Shown here: positions 1 to 11,513 of the stretch, piece by piece
Layout of the letters: each line of letters starts with the position of its first letter
Position numbering within the stretch: position 1 is the first letter of the stretch
Source of the DNA: Antedon mediterranea
Lineage: Eukaryota; Echinodermata; Crinoidea; Comatulida; Antedonidae
DNA length: 64,000 nucleotides
Direction: 5' to 3'
Assembly: GCF_964355755.1 (NCBI RefSeq)
Contig: NC_092675.1
Location: 22,148,912-22,212,911, forward strand
Notes under the pieces: generated by a model
What the model saw: only the letters and a program-made list of their open reading frames with translations
The model's database searches: none
Told to the model about the DNA's origin: nothing
Position numbers and translations under genes: made by a program

Positions 1-333
1 AGTGAAATCTGATTTTTTTTTGTAAATGAGATTTTTAACTTAAAAAATGAAGGCTTCTTCTATTGCTAGAAAGGTACTGACACACTGTAGGCCTACCTAT
101 AATTATTCTTTGAAACTTCAGACAAATGTTCAATTCCCTTTTCCGTCGAAAATAAAGAGTATTTAAAAAGGATACAGTCGAATACAATCATCCGAGTGTC
201 GGTGGTTGGGACTTCGGAGGTGTCAATGCAGCTGTTATATGTGGCTTCCTCTTCTTTGAGTGGATGTTGATTGTTGTATTGTATTGTAAACAACACAATT
301 ATTTGATTAAATGGTTTACAATTAACTAAGAAG

Positions 334-508
334 ATGCCGGAAAAAAGGAATTTTGTAGGAAGATGGAGTGCTGTTAGAATAAGGCGACCAAAAAAGACGA
401 TGAAACGATTATTGGCTCTGGCCATTGGTGCATTTATAGTTACCCTCTTTCTGATATTCAAAACTGGAGAATTGCAAGGAAATGGTACCGGAATTCATCG
501 TTTAAACC
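334..508 (+). CDS. FAM151-like exon 1
   Basis: 58 codons plus one base, followed by the donor GTGAGT. It encodes the basic cytosolic leader and the whole membrane anchor (residues 26-42). M23, just before the hydrophobic stretch, is a possible alternative start. Confidence 0.85.
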
Positions 509-3500
509 GTGAGTAGATTTTCGCCCACATCATCAATGACAGCAAAATGAGGCCTAGCTATACCTACTTCTAGCATGCTTGCATCTCAGTATTCTACCTG
601 ATATATTGACAAAGATTATGAAATTGGTGGTCAATGATGTTGAAATACTGTATGGCGGAGATGTATTTTTTTTAAATATTTAAATAAAATTTTTTTATTT
701 TCCCCATCATCCCATCATCAATCATCTCATTTCAATTCAAGCCACACCCACTTTTTTCGTTTTCTTAACGGATAAAATAATTGGTTCTACTTTTACTCAA
801 ATAACCACCCACCAGTGAAAATCGATAATCAACATTTTTGACCTGCTGAAAAAAAAAGAATTTCTTTTCCATTAAATTTGTATTTCATTTGCTGAGTAAT
901 AGTATGTCACCAAATATTTTTGATAGTTTAGCATAGCATTGTTCATTAAAGTTGATATAAAGCAATACAATGTGTTTTTCCTACTTCAGATTGCAATTAT
1001 TGTATTTTGTAATATCAACAAAAAATTGTACATTTTGTCGTTCGAAATTGACATAAAATATGATGATATTTTCATGCAAATCAGATGGAAATGTTAAAAA
1101 TTCCTACAACAATATTGGTATGTACATATCTTTTTTGCGTCACAAGGGATGTGTGCTGGGTAGAGTCAGCCAACAGCCAATTAAAATGATACAATGCACA
1201 TCTGAGTAGGGTAAAACATATTTGTTTGCATTTTAATTTCATTATAATTTTAACCCAGCACACACACCCTAATCTCTTGATTTTCTATGAAACATTACTT
1301 TTAAAATCATTCATTAAATTTTAGGGTAATCTTTCTTGTTTTTAAAATGCTTTGGTTTGTTAAATTGCTTTATTTGTTTTGTGAATCTGTTTTAATATAA
1401 TTTTTTTTTCTATTTTCAAAAGTGAACACTGGAAATAATCTGTGTACTGTAAAATGATGCCAATTTCCAAACTATTTACACAGTTTTGTTTGAATATAAT
1501 TCTGCAACAAATCAAAGTATTTGAATTTGGAGGTTCATTCATTTTGAATGAGACTACAAAAGCTATGTTTATATGAGCTGTTACAATACAATAATTCCCA
1601 TAACATAACAATTATTCAAGTATTTTAATACAAAGCATGGACTATATAAATAATGTATTGATTTTGTTCAAATGTAATTCTCATACGAACACCTGAATTA
1701 AAGTAAACAACAAAATTGTTGGTAAGGAGGTTAAGGTTAAAGAGACATTACAGTATATTTATATTAAAACTATTCAATAGTTGGACAGGAACTCTTCAAA
1801 TTTGCAGCCATATCTGTTTAATATTTATTAGTATAATTTTTTTTTTTAAATTAAAATATTCTGTTTAAAAAAAATAATTTTATATAAAATTATAAAATGA
1901 ATGCTACAATTTTTTTTAAAATTTCTTAAATTAATTAAACAGTTAGCGTGTACAGTACAGTAGTAGTGGTGCCTGACATCCTTGGCCTTTGTTTCAAACT
2001 GCTATCTAGTTGGCCGAGCCGATATGTGATGCTGCAATATTCGATGGTTCCTCTTCATGGTGGTTCGACTTTTTAGCTGTGGGTTAGTTGGAGTTTACTC
2101 TACCCATCTAGTTGCAATATAATAGCTGTATGGGTTTATGCATCAATTTGGCCATGGCCATATCAATGTTTTTACACTCATTAATTTCAATATTGAACCG
2201 CATTGTGTAAATCATGGATTATTGATTTTCTCATTGTGTAGTACTGTACTGTAGGTTCAGATTTTGTATTGTTCGGTTGGGTGTTTGAATTTTATGTTAT
2301 GGTTATATGTGTGGGGGATTGTATCAGGGATTCTATCAATTTACCATAATTATTTTCTCATTTTGTTTGTTTTTGTGTTTGTACAGTATATTTGTTTAAT
2401 GGAACCTGGGCAAGAAGATCAACAAATTAATAAATGATATTGGACCATATTAGTTTTAAAAATACACAATCCATTCAACAGTAATTCATCATGGATGGAT
2501 AAAATATATCGTGATAAATAAAATAAGTCTCATTGAAGCTTAGGGAATGGAGAAAAACAGTGGCACTACTTTATGTAACAATGGCACTACTTTAGGTAAC
2601 AGTGGCACGTACTACTTTAGGTAACAGTGGCACTACTTTAGGTAACAGTGGCACTACTTTAGGTAACCGTGTACTTTGAATTGGAAGGCAAACATCTCCA
2701 CTATCATAGTTTATTGACACAGAGAGATGCATTTGTATCTGGCTTAGTACAAACCCTGAGACTATTATACTGCTTTCACTTGGATCGTTCACAAGCCGCT
2801 CTCAAACTGATCGTCAGCTCATGACGCCAAGCTATTCATCATGCAAACAACGGCCGCTGAAGTGCAGATTCTATCGAGATCGATCGATGACATGCCACTC
2901 TTAGTCAGCATTGAAAATGTACCTGTCATGTTGTCTTTCATAAAAAGGATGCAATATTTGAGAATGAAACTGTCTTTTATTATGTCCTATTGTGACCATT
3001 TTATTTTTGTTTTTTCCAGTAGCTGGGATGTTTCAACAACCAACCATGGACCCTATTGTCCAGAAATATCAAGGTAACTAAACTATTATAATTTTAAAAA
3101 TTTATAAATCTACAAATAATTTTGAATTATTATTTATAAACATTATTTAACAGTTTTATTAGGGTTATCCCCAGGTATGCTCTTCTGTTTGTTTTGTAGT
3201 TGTTTATGGTATCATTTTTATTGAACATATTGAATTCAAACTCTCTCTGTCAAACTGTATTGTATTATACTTGAAAAAAAGCTAGATTCTACCTATAAAG
3301 TATATAAAATATATAAATTAAGTACCCCTCCTATGGAACACCTCAATTTAAGTCAGTGAAACATTAGCTTTTTTAAGACGCAAATTGAAATTGGCCGTAG
3401 TGTTAAAAATATTGCCACTCATTTTTTGCCTTAAATAGGAGTGTCCCCTGAATAGGAATTAGCCCTAGTGTTAAATATATTGCAACTCATTTTTTTCACA

Positions 3501-6464
3501 GGTAAGTGTCCCCTTAATAGGAGTGTCCCCTGAATAGGAATTAGCCCTAGTGCTAAATATATTGCCACTCATTTTTTTCACAGGTAAGTGTCCTCTTAAT
3601 AGGAGTGTCCCCTGAATAGGAATTAGCCCTAGTGCTAAATATATTGCCACTCATTTTTTTCACAGGTAAGTGTCCCCTTAATAGGAGTGTCCCCTGAATA
3701 GGAATTAGCCCTATTGTTAAATATATTGCCACTCACGGCTTAGTGTCCTCTGAATAGGGGTGTCCCCTGAATAGGAATTAGCCCTAGTGCTAAATATATT
3801 GCCACTCATTTTTTTCACAGGTAAGTGTCCTCTTAATAGGAGTGTCCCCTGAATAAGAATTAGCCCTAGTGCTAAATATATTGCCACTCATTTTTTTCAC
3901 AGGTAAGTGTCCCCTTAATAGGAGTGTCCCCTGAATAGGAATTAGCCCTATTGTTAAATATATTGCCACTCACGGCTTAGTGTCCTCTGAATAGGGGTGT
4001 CCCCTGAATAGGAATTAGCCCTAGTGCTAAATATATTGCCACTCATTTTTTTTCACAGGTAAGTGTCCTCTTAATAAGAGTGTCCCCTGAATAAGAATTA
4101 GCCCTAGTGCTAAATATATTGCCACTCATTTTTTTCACAGGTAAGTGTCCCCTTAATAGGAGTGTCCCCTGAATAGGAATTAGCCCTATTGTTAAATATA
4201 TTGCCACTCACGGCTTAGTGTCCTCTGAATAGGGGTGTCCCAAAGGAGGGGTTCTATGTACTTAAACCTAAAAATGTAAATTTAACCTTACAGGAAAAGA
4301 GCGCATGCCGCCAACTATTGAGAATATGGATGAAGAACCTGTTAGTCACACAGCAGAATTTCTTCTAGAGTATTACCTAACCAAAAAGACGGATGGCATT
4401 GAAATCACATGGTTGAAAAATAACAACACACGCAAGTTATTACTCCAAGTATTAGATGGTAGGTATGTCGTGGAAGTCAAGTTGTTGATATGAAATACCT
4501 TTAGAGCTCCAAACTTCCGAGGAAATTAAATATTAGGAAAAATATACCGTAAATCTTCTAATTTTTTCCCCTGGGTTATTATTCTTTAATTGTTTTTTAG
4601 GGGGGGGGGGGGGGTTACTATTAGAAGGGGGGTTACTAATCTTAAATTAGGAACCTGAAAATAGTAACCCACCCTTTTACGGTCAGCAAATTATAGCAAA
4701 ATAATAAAACAGTTTATAAACTCAAAAACACTCAAACTTCCCCCACTCCCGAGATCAACATGCATTATCTCCTTATTTTCAAAATACTGTTGCATCATAA
4801 CCAGTCTTCATAATGTCATTTTGTCAATAGTTTTTGTGACTCTAATATTAACCCTCATGGGTTACTATTAGAGTAGTGGGTTATTATTAGAAGATTTACG
4901 GTATTTATATTTCATATATTTATATAGATTGACTTAAAGGTGGGTTACTATTAGAAGGGGGGTTACTATTAGAGTGTGGGTTACTATTAGAAGGTGGGTT
5001 ACTATTAGAAGGGGGGTTACTATTAGAGTGTGGGTTACTATTAGAAGGGGGGTTACTATTAGAGTGTGGGTTACTATTAGAAGTGGGGTTACTATTAGAG
5101 TGTGGGTTACCATTAGAAGATTTATGGTATTTATATTTTATTCAAAGGCAATTGAATTACTTTTTTTTTCTTTTTCAGACCATTTATTGATGATGGTAGA
5201 GGTTGACGTAATTACAAAAAAGGACAAGTCTTCTAATGGAACAGCTATTATTGCTCCTACTAATGCCAAAGACGAATATGAGCTTAAACTGAAATCATTT
5301 TTAAAATATCTTGCAGTCTATTCAAACAAAGGAGTCAAAATTAACATTGATTCATTAGAAACATTACAATTTGCATTGCAAACACTAAAAACTATGCAGT
5401 ATCAATTGCATTCTCCAATCTGGTTGAGTATAAATGTGCTTCAAGGACCCAACTCTAAAAAAGAAGTTTTGGATTTTCCAAAGGCAGTCAATTTAATAAT
5501 AGAGTATTATCCTCCGGTATCTTTGTCATTGGGATGGTCAACAGAATTGCAGTCAGAACCTGTTAAATCAGGATATAACTGGTATCATGTTATTAGCATG
5601 GCCAAGTTATGTATCAAATTTCAGCAGCGTGTGTCCTTCTCTGTACGAGCAATCTACGGTGTGCATTCAATACATCAAATTAAGTGGTTGGTAAGTTTAT
5701 CGAGTAGATTTTCTGTGACTGTATGGGCAGATGAATCAGACAGTTTATCAGTCTCCGTTTTAGAGAATTTTCGCCAGGAAACTGATCCCAGCAAAGTGTT
5801 TTATAACTTACCAAAACAGTTGCTTGATGAATTAAAATCAACTGAAACAGCAAAAAGTAATCCTGTTGGTAAATGGGACAGAACATTATGGAAGCCGTCC
5901 ATATTGGATGATAAATCATTAGCATTTTTAGGGACAGAGCATGCAGTGTTAGAAGGCGGTAACAGCTGGCTTGTGTCGAAAATATCACACCAGCCCGCTC
6001 CACCAAATCGCAAATATGTACAGGTTCGCGGTAATGTGCAATTCATAAACTCGCCAAAAGATAAAAAGCATCTTTCAAAATTTGTGCTGTTTATTCGTAG
6101 CTCAGGGGTAAATCCTCCACAAGCTAAAGATGTACATGGCGTGAGGCTTATTATAATGGGTGATGGAACAGTGACATTTAGCTCGCAAAATCTGAAAAAG
6201 GCAGAGGTCTACAAACCACAGACTATGGCTAAATTGCCGAGTGGCAGCTGTGTCTCCTTCAATGTTACTGATTCAGGGGAAAATGAACCGATCTTGTGCT
6301 CTTTGTCAATAATAGATTGTGAAAGCAGAAAACCAGTTGATTCATCTGAAGTATCTTTACATTTAAGAGTGCCATATGACAGTGATAGACAGATGTTTTA
6401 TATTGCGGTAACCGGGGGAACAGCGACAGAAGCTGTTGTTGTTGAAAATCTAATTATATCATAA
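334..6464 (+). CDS. FAM151/Menorin-family single-pass membrane protein (4 exons, 559 aa)
   Basis: Joined exons are 334-508, 3020-3073, 4294-4458 and 5179-6464. The total is 1680 nt, every junction is GT-AG and phase 1, and no internal stop remains. The ATG at 334 has A at -3 and an in-frame TGA at 304-306. Residues 1-25 are basic, 26-42 form one hydrophobic segment without an obvious cleavage site (type II anchor, so the rest is probably lumenal or extracellular), and about 85-350 match the FAM151/Menorin domain. Seen landmarks are DGIEITW (110-116), VEVDV (138-142), KGVKI (182-186) and LGWST (249-253). Residues 350-559 are a C-terminal extension I do not recognise. The family fold is thought to resemble PLC-like/GDPD phosphodiesterase barrels; C. 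elegans MNR-1 acts as an extracellular cue in dendrite patterning. Family assignment is firm; orthology to FAM151A or FAM151B is not resolved. The histidines I expect after the tryptophan and in the AHP-like motif are absent. Confidence 0.88.
509..3019 (+). other. FAM151-like intron 1
   Basis: AT-rich intron of 2.5 kb. The only structured stretch I see is a 24-bp tandem repeat at 2557-2668. No coding evidence. Confidence 0.75.
2557..2668. repeat. Short tandem repeat, about 24-bp unit, 4-5 copies
   Basis: The unit ACAGTGGCACTACTTTAGGT recurs with small indels. It gives the repetitive antisense reading frame here, which is not a gene. Confidence 0.85.
3020..3073 (+). CDS. FAM151-like exon 2
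   Basis: A 54-nt exon between a TTTTTCCAG acceptor and a GTAACT donor, encoding residues 59-76. The acceptor at 3019 is chosen over the TAG two bases downstream because only this frame joins in phase to exon 3. It is a linker between the membrane segment and the folded domain. Confidence 0.78.
3420..4245 (+). repeat. Minisatellite in intron 2 with recursive-splice-like motif in each long unit
   Basis: Units of 82 bp and variant units of about 73 bp alternate in a higher-order pattern of roughly 237 bp. Each 82-bp unit ends in a T-tract, CACAG and then GTAAGTG, so a 3' splice site directly abuts a 5' splice site. The seven AG|GT junctions are after 3501, 3583, 3665, 3820, 3902, 4058 and 4140. 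A CTAAA-type branch-point candidate lies 25-30 nt upstream of most of them. The variant units lack the motif. Confidence 0.9.
4294..4458 (+). CDS. FAM151-like exon 3
   Basis: Starts after a CTTACAG acceptor and ends before GTAGGT. A second GTATGT donor lies 4 nt downstream but breaks the frame into exon 4. It encodes residues 77-131, including the first Menorin-domain strand with DGIEITW. Confidence 0.85.
4545..4903. mobile_element. MITE-like element with perfect 18-bp terminal inverted repeats
   Basis: The ends TACCGTAAATCTTCTAAT and its exact reverse complement enclose 359 bp in FAM151-like intron 3. The body contains a long G run at about 4602-4615 and TTACTATTAGAAG motifs. No transposase; non-autonomous. 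Confidence 0.8.
4939..5129. repeat. G-rich tandem array (GGGTTACTATTAGA unit)
   Basis: About ten copies of an 18-19 bp unit, arranged as 36-38 bp pairs, ending in a near-copy of the neighbouring MITE terminus. It looks like an expansion of that element's 3' end. It has no stop codons in one + frame and so mimics an N-terminal extension of exon 4. Confidence 0.88.
5179..6464 (+). CDS. FAM151-like exon 4 (terminal)
   Basis: A long terminal coding exon after a TTTTTCTTTTTCAG acceptor, with its stop at 6462-6464. It encodes most of the Menorin domain and the whole C-terminal extension. An open frame continues upstream of the acceptor only because the G-rich tandem array at 4939-5129 happens to lack stops; that part is not protein. 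Confidence 0.88.
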
Positions 6465-6673
6465 ATCATTGTATGATTAGTATGTACAACACAAAAAAAC
6501 CCAGTACTTTAGGCCAAATTCGGGAAAATATAATCCTTCAAGGAAAATAGAATTCTCTGGAAGGTTATCATTATTATAAATTGCACCACTAAGCAATATT
6601 TGCAATATAATGTTAAAATATTTGTGTAATTTATTTGAGTAAAACTCTATGTGTTTGTATGTTTTATTTATTA

Positions 6674-6839
6674 ATCCAAAGGCAAATTACTGAAAAAATG
6701 ACAATGCTGTGGGTATCAGTGGCTGGATCTCAATGGAAATACAAAAAAAAATCGAAAAGCTAAATCAAAACAATAAAATAAAACAGCCAGAAAAGTTAGC
6801 AGAGCTTTCGGGCAACACTAGCCCTTCATCAGTGCAAGT
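6674..6839 (-). mobile_element. Short dispersed repeat, copy A (hammerhead-like family)
   Basis: About 165 bp, nearly identical to copies at 15869-16029, 20931-21088 and 21111-21277. The functional-looking orientation is the - strand. It carries an intact CTGATGA...GAAA core at 6797-6832. Its AATAAA at 6772-6777 is the first canonical poly(A) signal after the FAM151-like stop, so it could serve that gene. Confidence 0.8.
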
Positions 6840-7214
6840 TTTATTTATTTATATTATTATATTATTTTATTTATTTATATTTATTGATTTAAATTTTTCC
6901 ATTGCCTTGAAACTTATTTGTACTAGATACAACATTTGTGCATAATTGTGTATGTTAAAAATACTATAATCATCATTTCTGCAATCTGTTACATATGTTT
7001 AATATTGTATATAGTGTGTTTACATTATTCCATCTACCTGTATATGTTCACTTTTTTAATGGTGTCATTTTATGTTGTGTATATGCCTGCTTTAATTTCA
7101 GAATGTGTACCTCAGGGGGTTAATAGGTATTTTGTTTTTGCAATTGTTCCATCGGTGTTTGGTCATTAGTCATCAATTTTTTATTTTGGTAGAGGTATAT
7201 ATTAATCAATTTTG

Positions 7215-7360
7215 TATTTTAACCTGAACAAAAATTTTTTTTTAAATGTGCCATTTTACTCTCACATAATATAGTTATTCACTTTGACAAAAAAATTGGA
7301 TCGAAAAAAAAAGAACATTACTTTATTCCCCCAACAAAATGTAATTTAATGCAAAAAAAA
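7215..7360. repeat. Fragment of TTAAAGATGTATTGTCCCC MITE family
   Basis: Shares the inner blocks (TTCACTTTGAC, ATTGGATCGAAAAAA) with the complete element at 57466-57800. The termini are missing or diverged. Confidence 0.5.
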
Positions 7361-8454
7361 TAGTCAAATTGACTGCTATTAGCAGGGTTAGGTACAGTAC
7401 CTGCCTTGTATTGTAAGCATTTTATTTGGAATATGTAAATAGAAATATGTAATATCAATATTTTACAATTAGTAGTTAATGTATAGTCAGTATATTGCAA
7501 TAGTTTTACCCAAATCAATGCAAAGTAATGCAAGAGTGAAAACATTAGGCCTACATTTTTTAAGGTAGACCTTTTTAGTATTATACTAGTTCCTTGTTCA
7601 AATCTAATTCCATAATATTATTTATTGTCTTTTAAGTAACCAAAAATAGATAGTACAGGTAATATTTGTCACAAACTTTCATTAGTTTTATAAAGATTTT
7701 TACCAAAGTTTAACATTATTTCTAGTATTTTACTTTACATAATATATTTGATGATGACCAGGTTTGAATAGCCTATTAAAGAAGAAAATTAATTTAAAAA
7801 TGAATTTATACTTTATGATATGGTGAAGACAATAAAACTGCCTAAGAATGAAAATGTGTACAATGTCATTTTTTCAGATTTTGTTTTAATGAATGATATT
7901 AAAGCTATCTATTCCAGTAATTAATATATGTTTACCTTGAAAGTTAGAGACAACTTAATTACATTCAATTCTTTAAAAGCTGAATTGGATTTTAATTGTT
8001 AAGTTCTTTTCCAAGCTTAACCTGTGAAAGAATAAATCTCTGTAATATAATTCTGGGTTCATTTCGTTTTCATTTAGAATGAGACAATAATATCAACACA
8101 ATAATATACAACTAGATTTAATTCGTCACTATGACGAATTATAGGTTATATGCATTGATTTAAATCAAGATAATTGATTTTTAAAAGATATATTGATTGA
8201 TTGATTTTCTCAGAATCTTTAATTATTTATAATATATGATAGGACCTTGCTAACGCGAACACCATAGCCGGTATCACAATCCGATCAAAGATCCCTCTGC
8301 GTATAATGTCATAAACCACATTTGCTGTTACATAATAATAAAGACATAAGTTATTTTTTATCTAGATTTCATTATAAATCATGTGTATAATATATACACT
8401 AAAAAATAAATTTGAACAAACAATACGGATAATAAAAAAAAAAATTTATTTCGT

Positions 8455-8530
8455 TTCCCAAGGTGAGACTCGATCTCGGTACCTTGAGTGCCATAGACAC
8501 GAGCACACACCACCGAGCCATACACAACTG
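8455..8530 (-). repeat. tRNA-like (SINE-type) segment in outer element
   Basis: Read on the - strand it has an A-box-like TGGCTCGGTGG and, about 45 nt on, a B-box-like GAGATCGAGTCTC. It does not fold as a full tRNA, so it is better read as a tRNA-derived pol III promoter relic. Confidence 0.5.
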
Positions 8531-9698
8531 ACTAAAAATTGTAGAAAAATTCCTCCGTGTATTTACTATGCAGTAACCACTTTGGTGCAGATAGATTATT
8601 ACATACCGCAATGAATTATAATTTTTTACTATGATGACATCTCTAAAAATGTACAAAAATGATGCACTGTCAAACTATATACTTTTAACTTTAATATATG
8701 AACTTTTGAAGGAAGAAAGTTAATGTTAAGTTTGTTATTTTGGCCTAAGAAAATGTCATAATTTGTTTGATTGTCGAAATGAATTTTTTTTAAATTTAAT
8801 ATGCAATTAATTATGGCTTAATCAACTTTTGTTCCCTTAGTTTAATAATAAATCATACATAAGATACATACACTTCAAGAAAATTAAATAAAAAATATGT
8901 GTTCCCGAGCATTCTGACGATCTATATTAATTTTAAAATTTAGCATATTTTCACCATTTTGTTAACTTACACGTGCGTAGCCTGTCACTTTTGACGTGCT
9001 CGTATAAGGCAATTACGCGTTGAAAAGTGAATAAAATATGATGATATTATTAAAGAAAGGTTGTACAACCGAAATCGGACAAAAAGAGTGCGCATTAACG
9101 TATAACGCGCAGTGCGCGTGCAAAAATCTGCGCACTCATGGCAATTTTTTAAACGCTTAAAATTGCCTGAAACGTACTCTAATTTCATCGAAAATAAATT
9201 TTGACAATTTTGAACATTTTAAGCGCGCGTACGCAAGCGTTATATGCGCTACGCACGTAATTGTATTGCCATATGATGAAATATGACCTGAAATTTATGA
9301 GTACCAAATTTTGTTTAATTGTGATTCATGCTTGTGAAGATATGATTACAAACGTGATTTCGTAAAATCGCGCGTAGACCGCGTAATTTTTGATTACGCA
9401 TCGTGAAAATATAACCACATCGATTCCTGGCCATAAGGAATATACTCTGAAAAATTGACTTAGATAGATGAAACTGATTTCAAGATAATTCACGGACAAA
9501 ATAGTGCTAAGGAAAGAATAAATAAACTAGAACTTAAACTCGTCACTTGAGGACGAGTTTGGTTATCCGCCCGCAACAAAACGTATCTTGCGTATTAAAG
9601 TACTTCTCAGTTATGACTTTTCCAAAAAAGTAGCTTATTCAAAATTAAAACTTCCCTTTCAGTGTAATAACCTAATAAATCCTTTTAATTAATTGCTT

Positions 9699-9770
9699 TC
9701 CCGTGATGGGATTCGATCCCGGTACCTCTAATACCAAAGTCGGTTGCACTACACATCGAGCCATATGAGC
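9699..9770 (-). repeat. tRNA-like (SINE-type) segment in inner element
   Basis: The paralogue of 8455-8530. On the - strand it shows GCTCATATGGCTCGATG and then CCGGGATCGAATCCC, a good B-box. Not a complete tRNA gene. Confidence 0.5.
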
Positions 9771-10460
9771 ACCTGTTGAAGAAAATCCGAAGGAAGAGTC
9801 CTAGTTCATTCGGTATGTCGTGAACCCTCTCGATGCAAGTTGATTATTACATATCGAACTTAAATCATAATTTTTACTATGATGAAATCTTCACAAATTT
9901 TAAACAGTGACATATTATGAAAGTGCATACTTTCAAGTTTTATATATTAACATGTAAAGAAAAAAGATAAACGTTATGTTTATTGTTTTACTCTTTGAAT
10001 ATGTTTATGTTTGTTTGTTGATAATTATTTCAAAAATTACATTTAATATGCAAATAATGTAGCCATCAAACACGTTTTAGCATTCAACACTATAATAAAT
10101 CAGACCTATGATTCATACACTGCAAGAAATTAAAATAAAAAATGGGGGTAACCTTGCATTCTGATGAACTGTGTCATTTTTAAAAGTAGACATATTTTGC
10201 AACATTTTCACAATTTGTTGACGTTTTCGTGCGCAACCTGTCATGTTTAACGTGCACGTAGAACGCCATTTCAAGTTGAAAAGTGAATAAAATAACGTAA
10301 AATTGTTAACCGAAGATTTAAAAACACAAATCGTGGAAAAGAAATGCTCATACCTGTTTCCTGCGCCGTGCGCGCGTAAAAATGTGCGCACCAGTGGCAA
10401 TTTTTTAAACGCTTAAAATGACCTGAATCGTGCTCTAATTTAATCAGAAATTGATTTGAA

Positions 10461-11065
10461 GCATTTTAAAATTTCAAACGCCATTTACGCGCGCACTTTC
10501 TAATGTTACAAATTGCGATAGCGTTAAAAAAGTTAACTATTGATGTGAAGCAAACGTGGCTGAAAATGACGTTAAAAAATATTCATTTGTTTCGAAGTTA
10601 TAACCAATTTAAGATTTTCAGAAAATCACGCGTAACTTACGCTACGCGGCTCTGACATCGTCAAAAAGCTTGGCTGGACAACTTCAGTAAAATGTCTATA
10701 TGTTGAACAAGTTACAAAATGTTATGTTAACGCGTTACAGAGAAACAGCGTGCACAAATTAGGAGCATTTTAAAATTTCAAACGCAGTTTACGCGCAGAT
10801 TTTCTAGTGTTCAAAAATTTGCTGAAGAGCGAAAAAGTTAGCCATTGATGTGAAGAAAACGTGGCTGAAAATTTCGTTAAAAAATATTTATCGGTTTCGA
10901 AGTTATGACCGATTTAAGATTTTCAGAAAATCGCGCGTAACTTACGCTACGCGGATCTGACATTGTCAAAAAGCTTCGCAGTACATCTTCAGTTAATTGT
11001 CTATATGTTGACCAAGTTACAAAATGTTATGTTAACACGTTCAAGAGAAAACGCGTACACAAAAT
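10461..11065. repeat. 303-bp direct tandem duplication, CpG-rich
   Basis: GCATTTTAAAATTTCAAACG begins at 10461 and again at 10764, and homology continues for about 300 bp in each copy. Both contain CGCGTAACTTACGCTACGCG-like palindromic CpG motifs. Confidence 0.8.
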
Positions 11066-11484
11066 CCGAGAAAGAAAGAAGAATAATAAAAAAAAAAAGT
11101 AACACTACAATAACAAAGGTTATCCGCTTGAGGCGGATAACCAATAAATAAATAAAGATTTTGACAGAATCAAGAGGTTATATGCATGATAATGCATATA
11201 ACCTAATTAATTAATAGAAGATATAAAAATATAAAGACCTGAGCATTAGAGCAAGGCCAGTGTAGTTATGAAATGAGATGTATTTGTCACCGCCTATAAA
11301 AAAAGTTGCAAGTTTGAATAAAGAATGAGGATTAATAAGGCCAAACCCAAACAAAATTTCATAAAGTATTCTGGCTGACATTCCTTTGGTTTAGTATGAT
11401 TAATTATGAAATAAATTAAAAACATTTTTTTTTATTTATAACAATAGGCTACATACCATTGATGTTGTAACGTGTAAATAGGAA

Positions 11485-11513
11485 TCTCACGGAATACTAC
11501 CGCGTCCGTGAGA
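11485..11513. other. Perfect 9-bp hairpin upstream of ZNG1
   Basis: TCTCACGGA (11485-11493) and TCCGTGAGA (11505-11513) are separated by 11 nt, in otherwise unique DNA about 0.7 kb before the ZNG1 ATG. Function unknown. Confidence 0.4.

Larger units (their letters stand above)
9536..11142. mobile_element. Inner hairpin-ended repeat element
   Basis: Same architecture as the outer element: a left 9-bp hairpin (9536-9544 with 9552-9560), then GGTTATCCGC at 9561, and a right hairpin made of GGTTATCCGC (11118-11127) and its complement (11133-11142). The body has a tRNA-like segment (9699-9770, - strand), blocks homologous to 8540-9190, and a 303-bp direct duplication. Confidence 0.65.
8120..11203. 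mobile_element. Outer hairpin-ended repeat element (interrupted)
   Basis: The left end is a perfect 9-bp hairpin (arms 8120-8128 and 8132-8140) followed by GGTTATATGCAT at 8144. The right end is a hairpin formed by that same 12-mer (11176-11187) and its complement (11192-11203). The body has a tRNA-like segment on the - strand (8455-8530) and CpG-rich stretches, unlike the AT-rich surroundings. The related inner element 9536-11142 appears inserted just before the right hairpin. No transposase or polymerase reading frame is visible. Confidence 0.65.

Noticed and set aside
93-461. 122-codon antisense frame over FAM151-like exon 1
   Set aside because: It is antisense to the first exon, with no family resemblance and no codon or motif support.
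4974-5178. Open frame extending FAM151-like exon 4 upstream with repeated WVTIRR/GVTIR
   Set aside because: It is the translation of the G-rich tandem array. A strong acceptor at 5178 and phase match to exon 3 define the true exon start.
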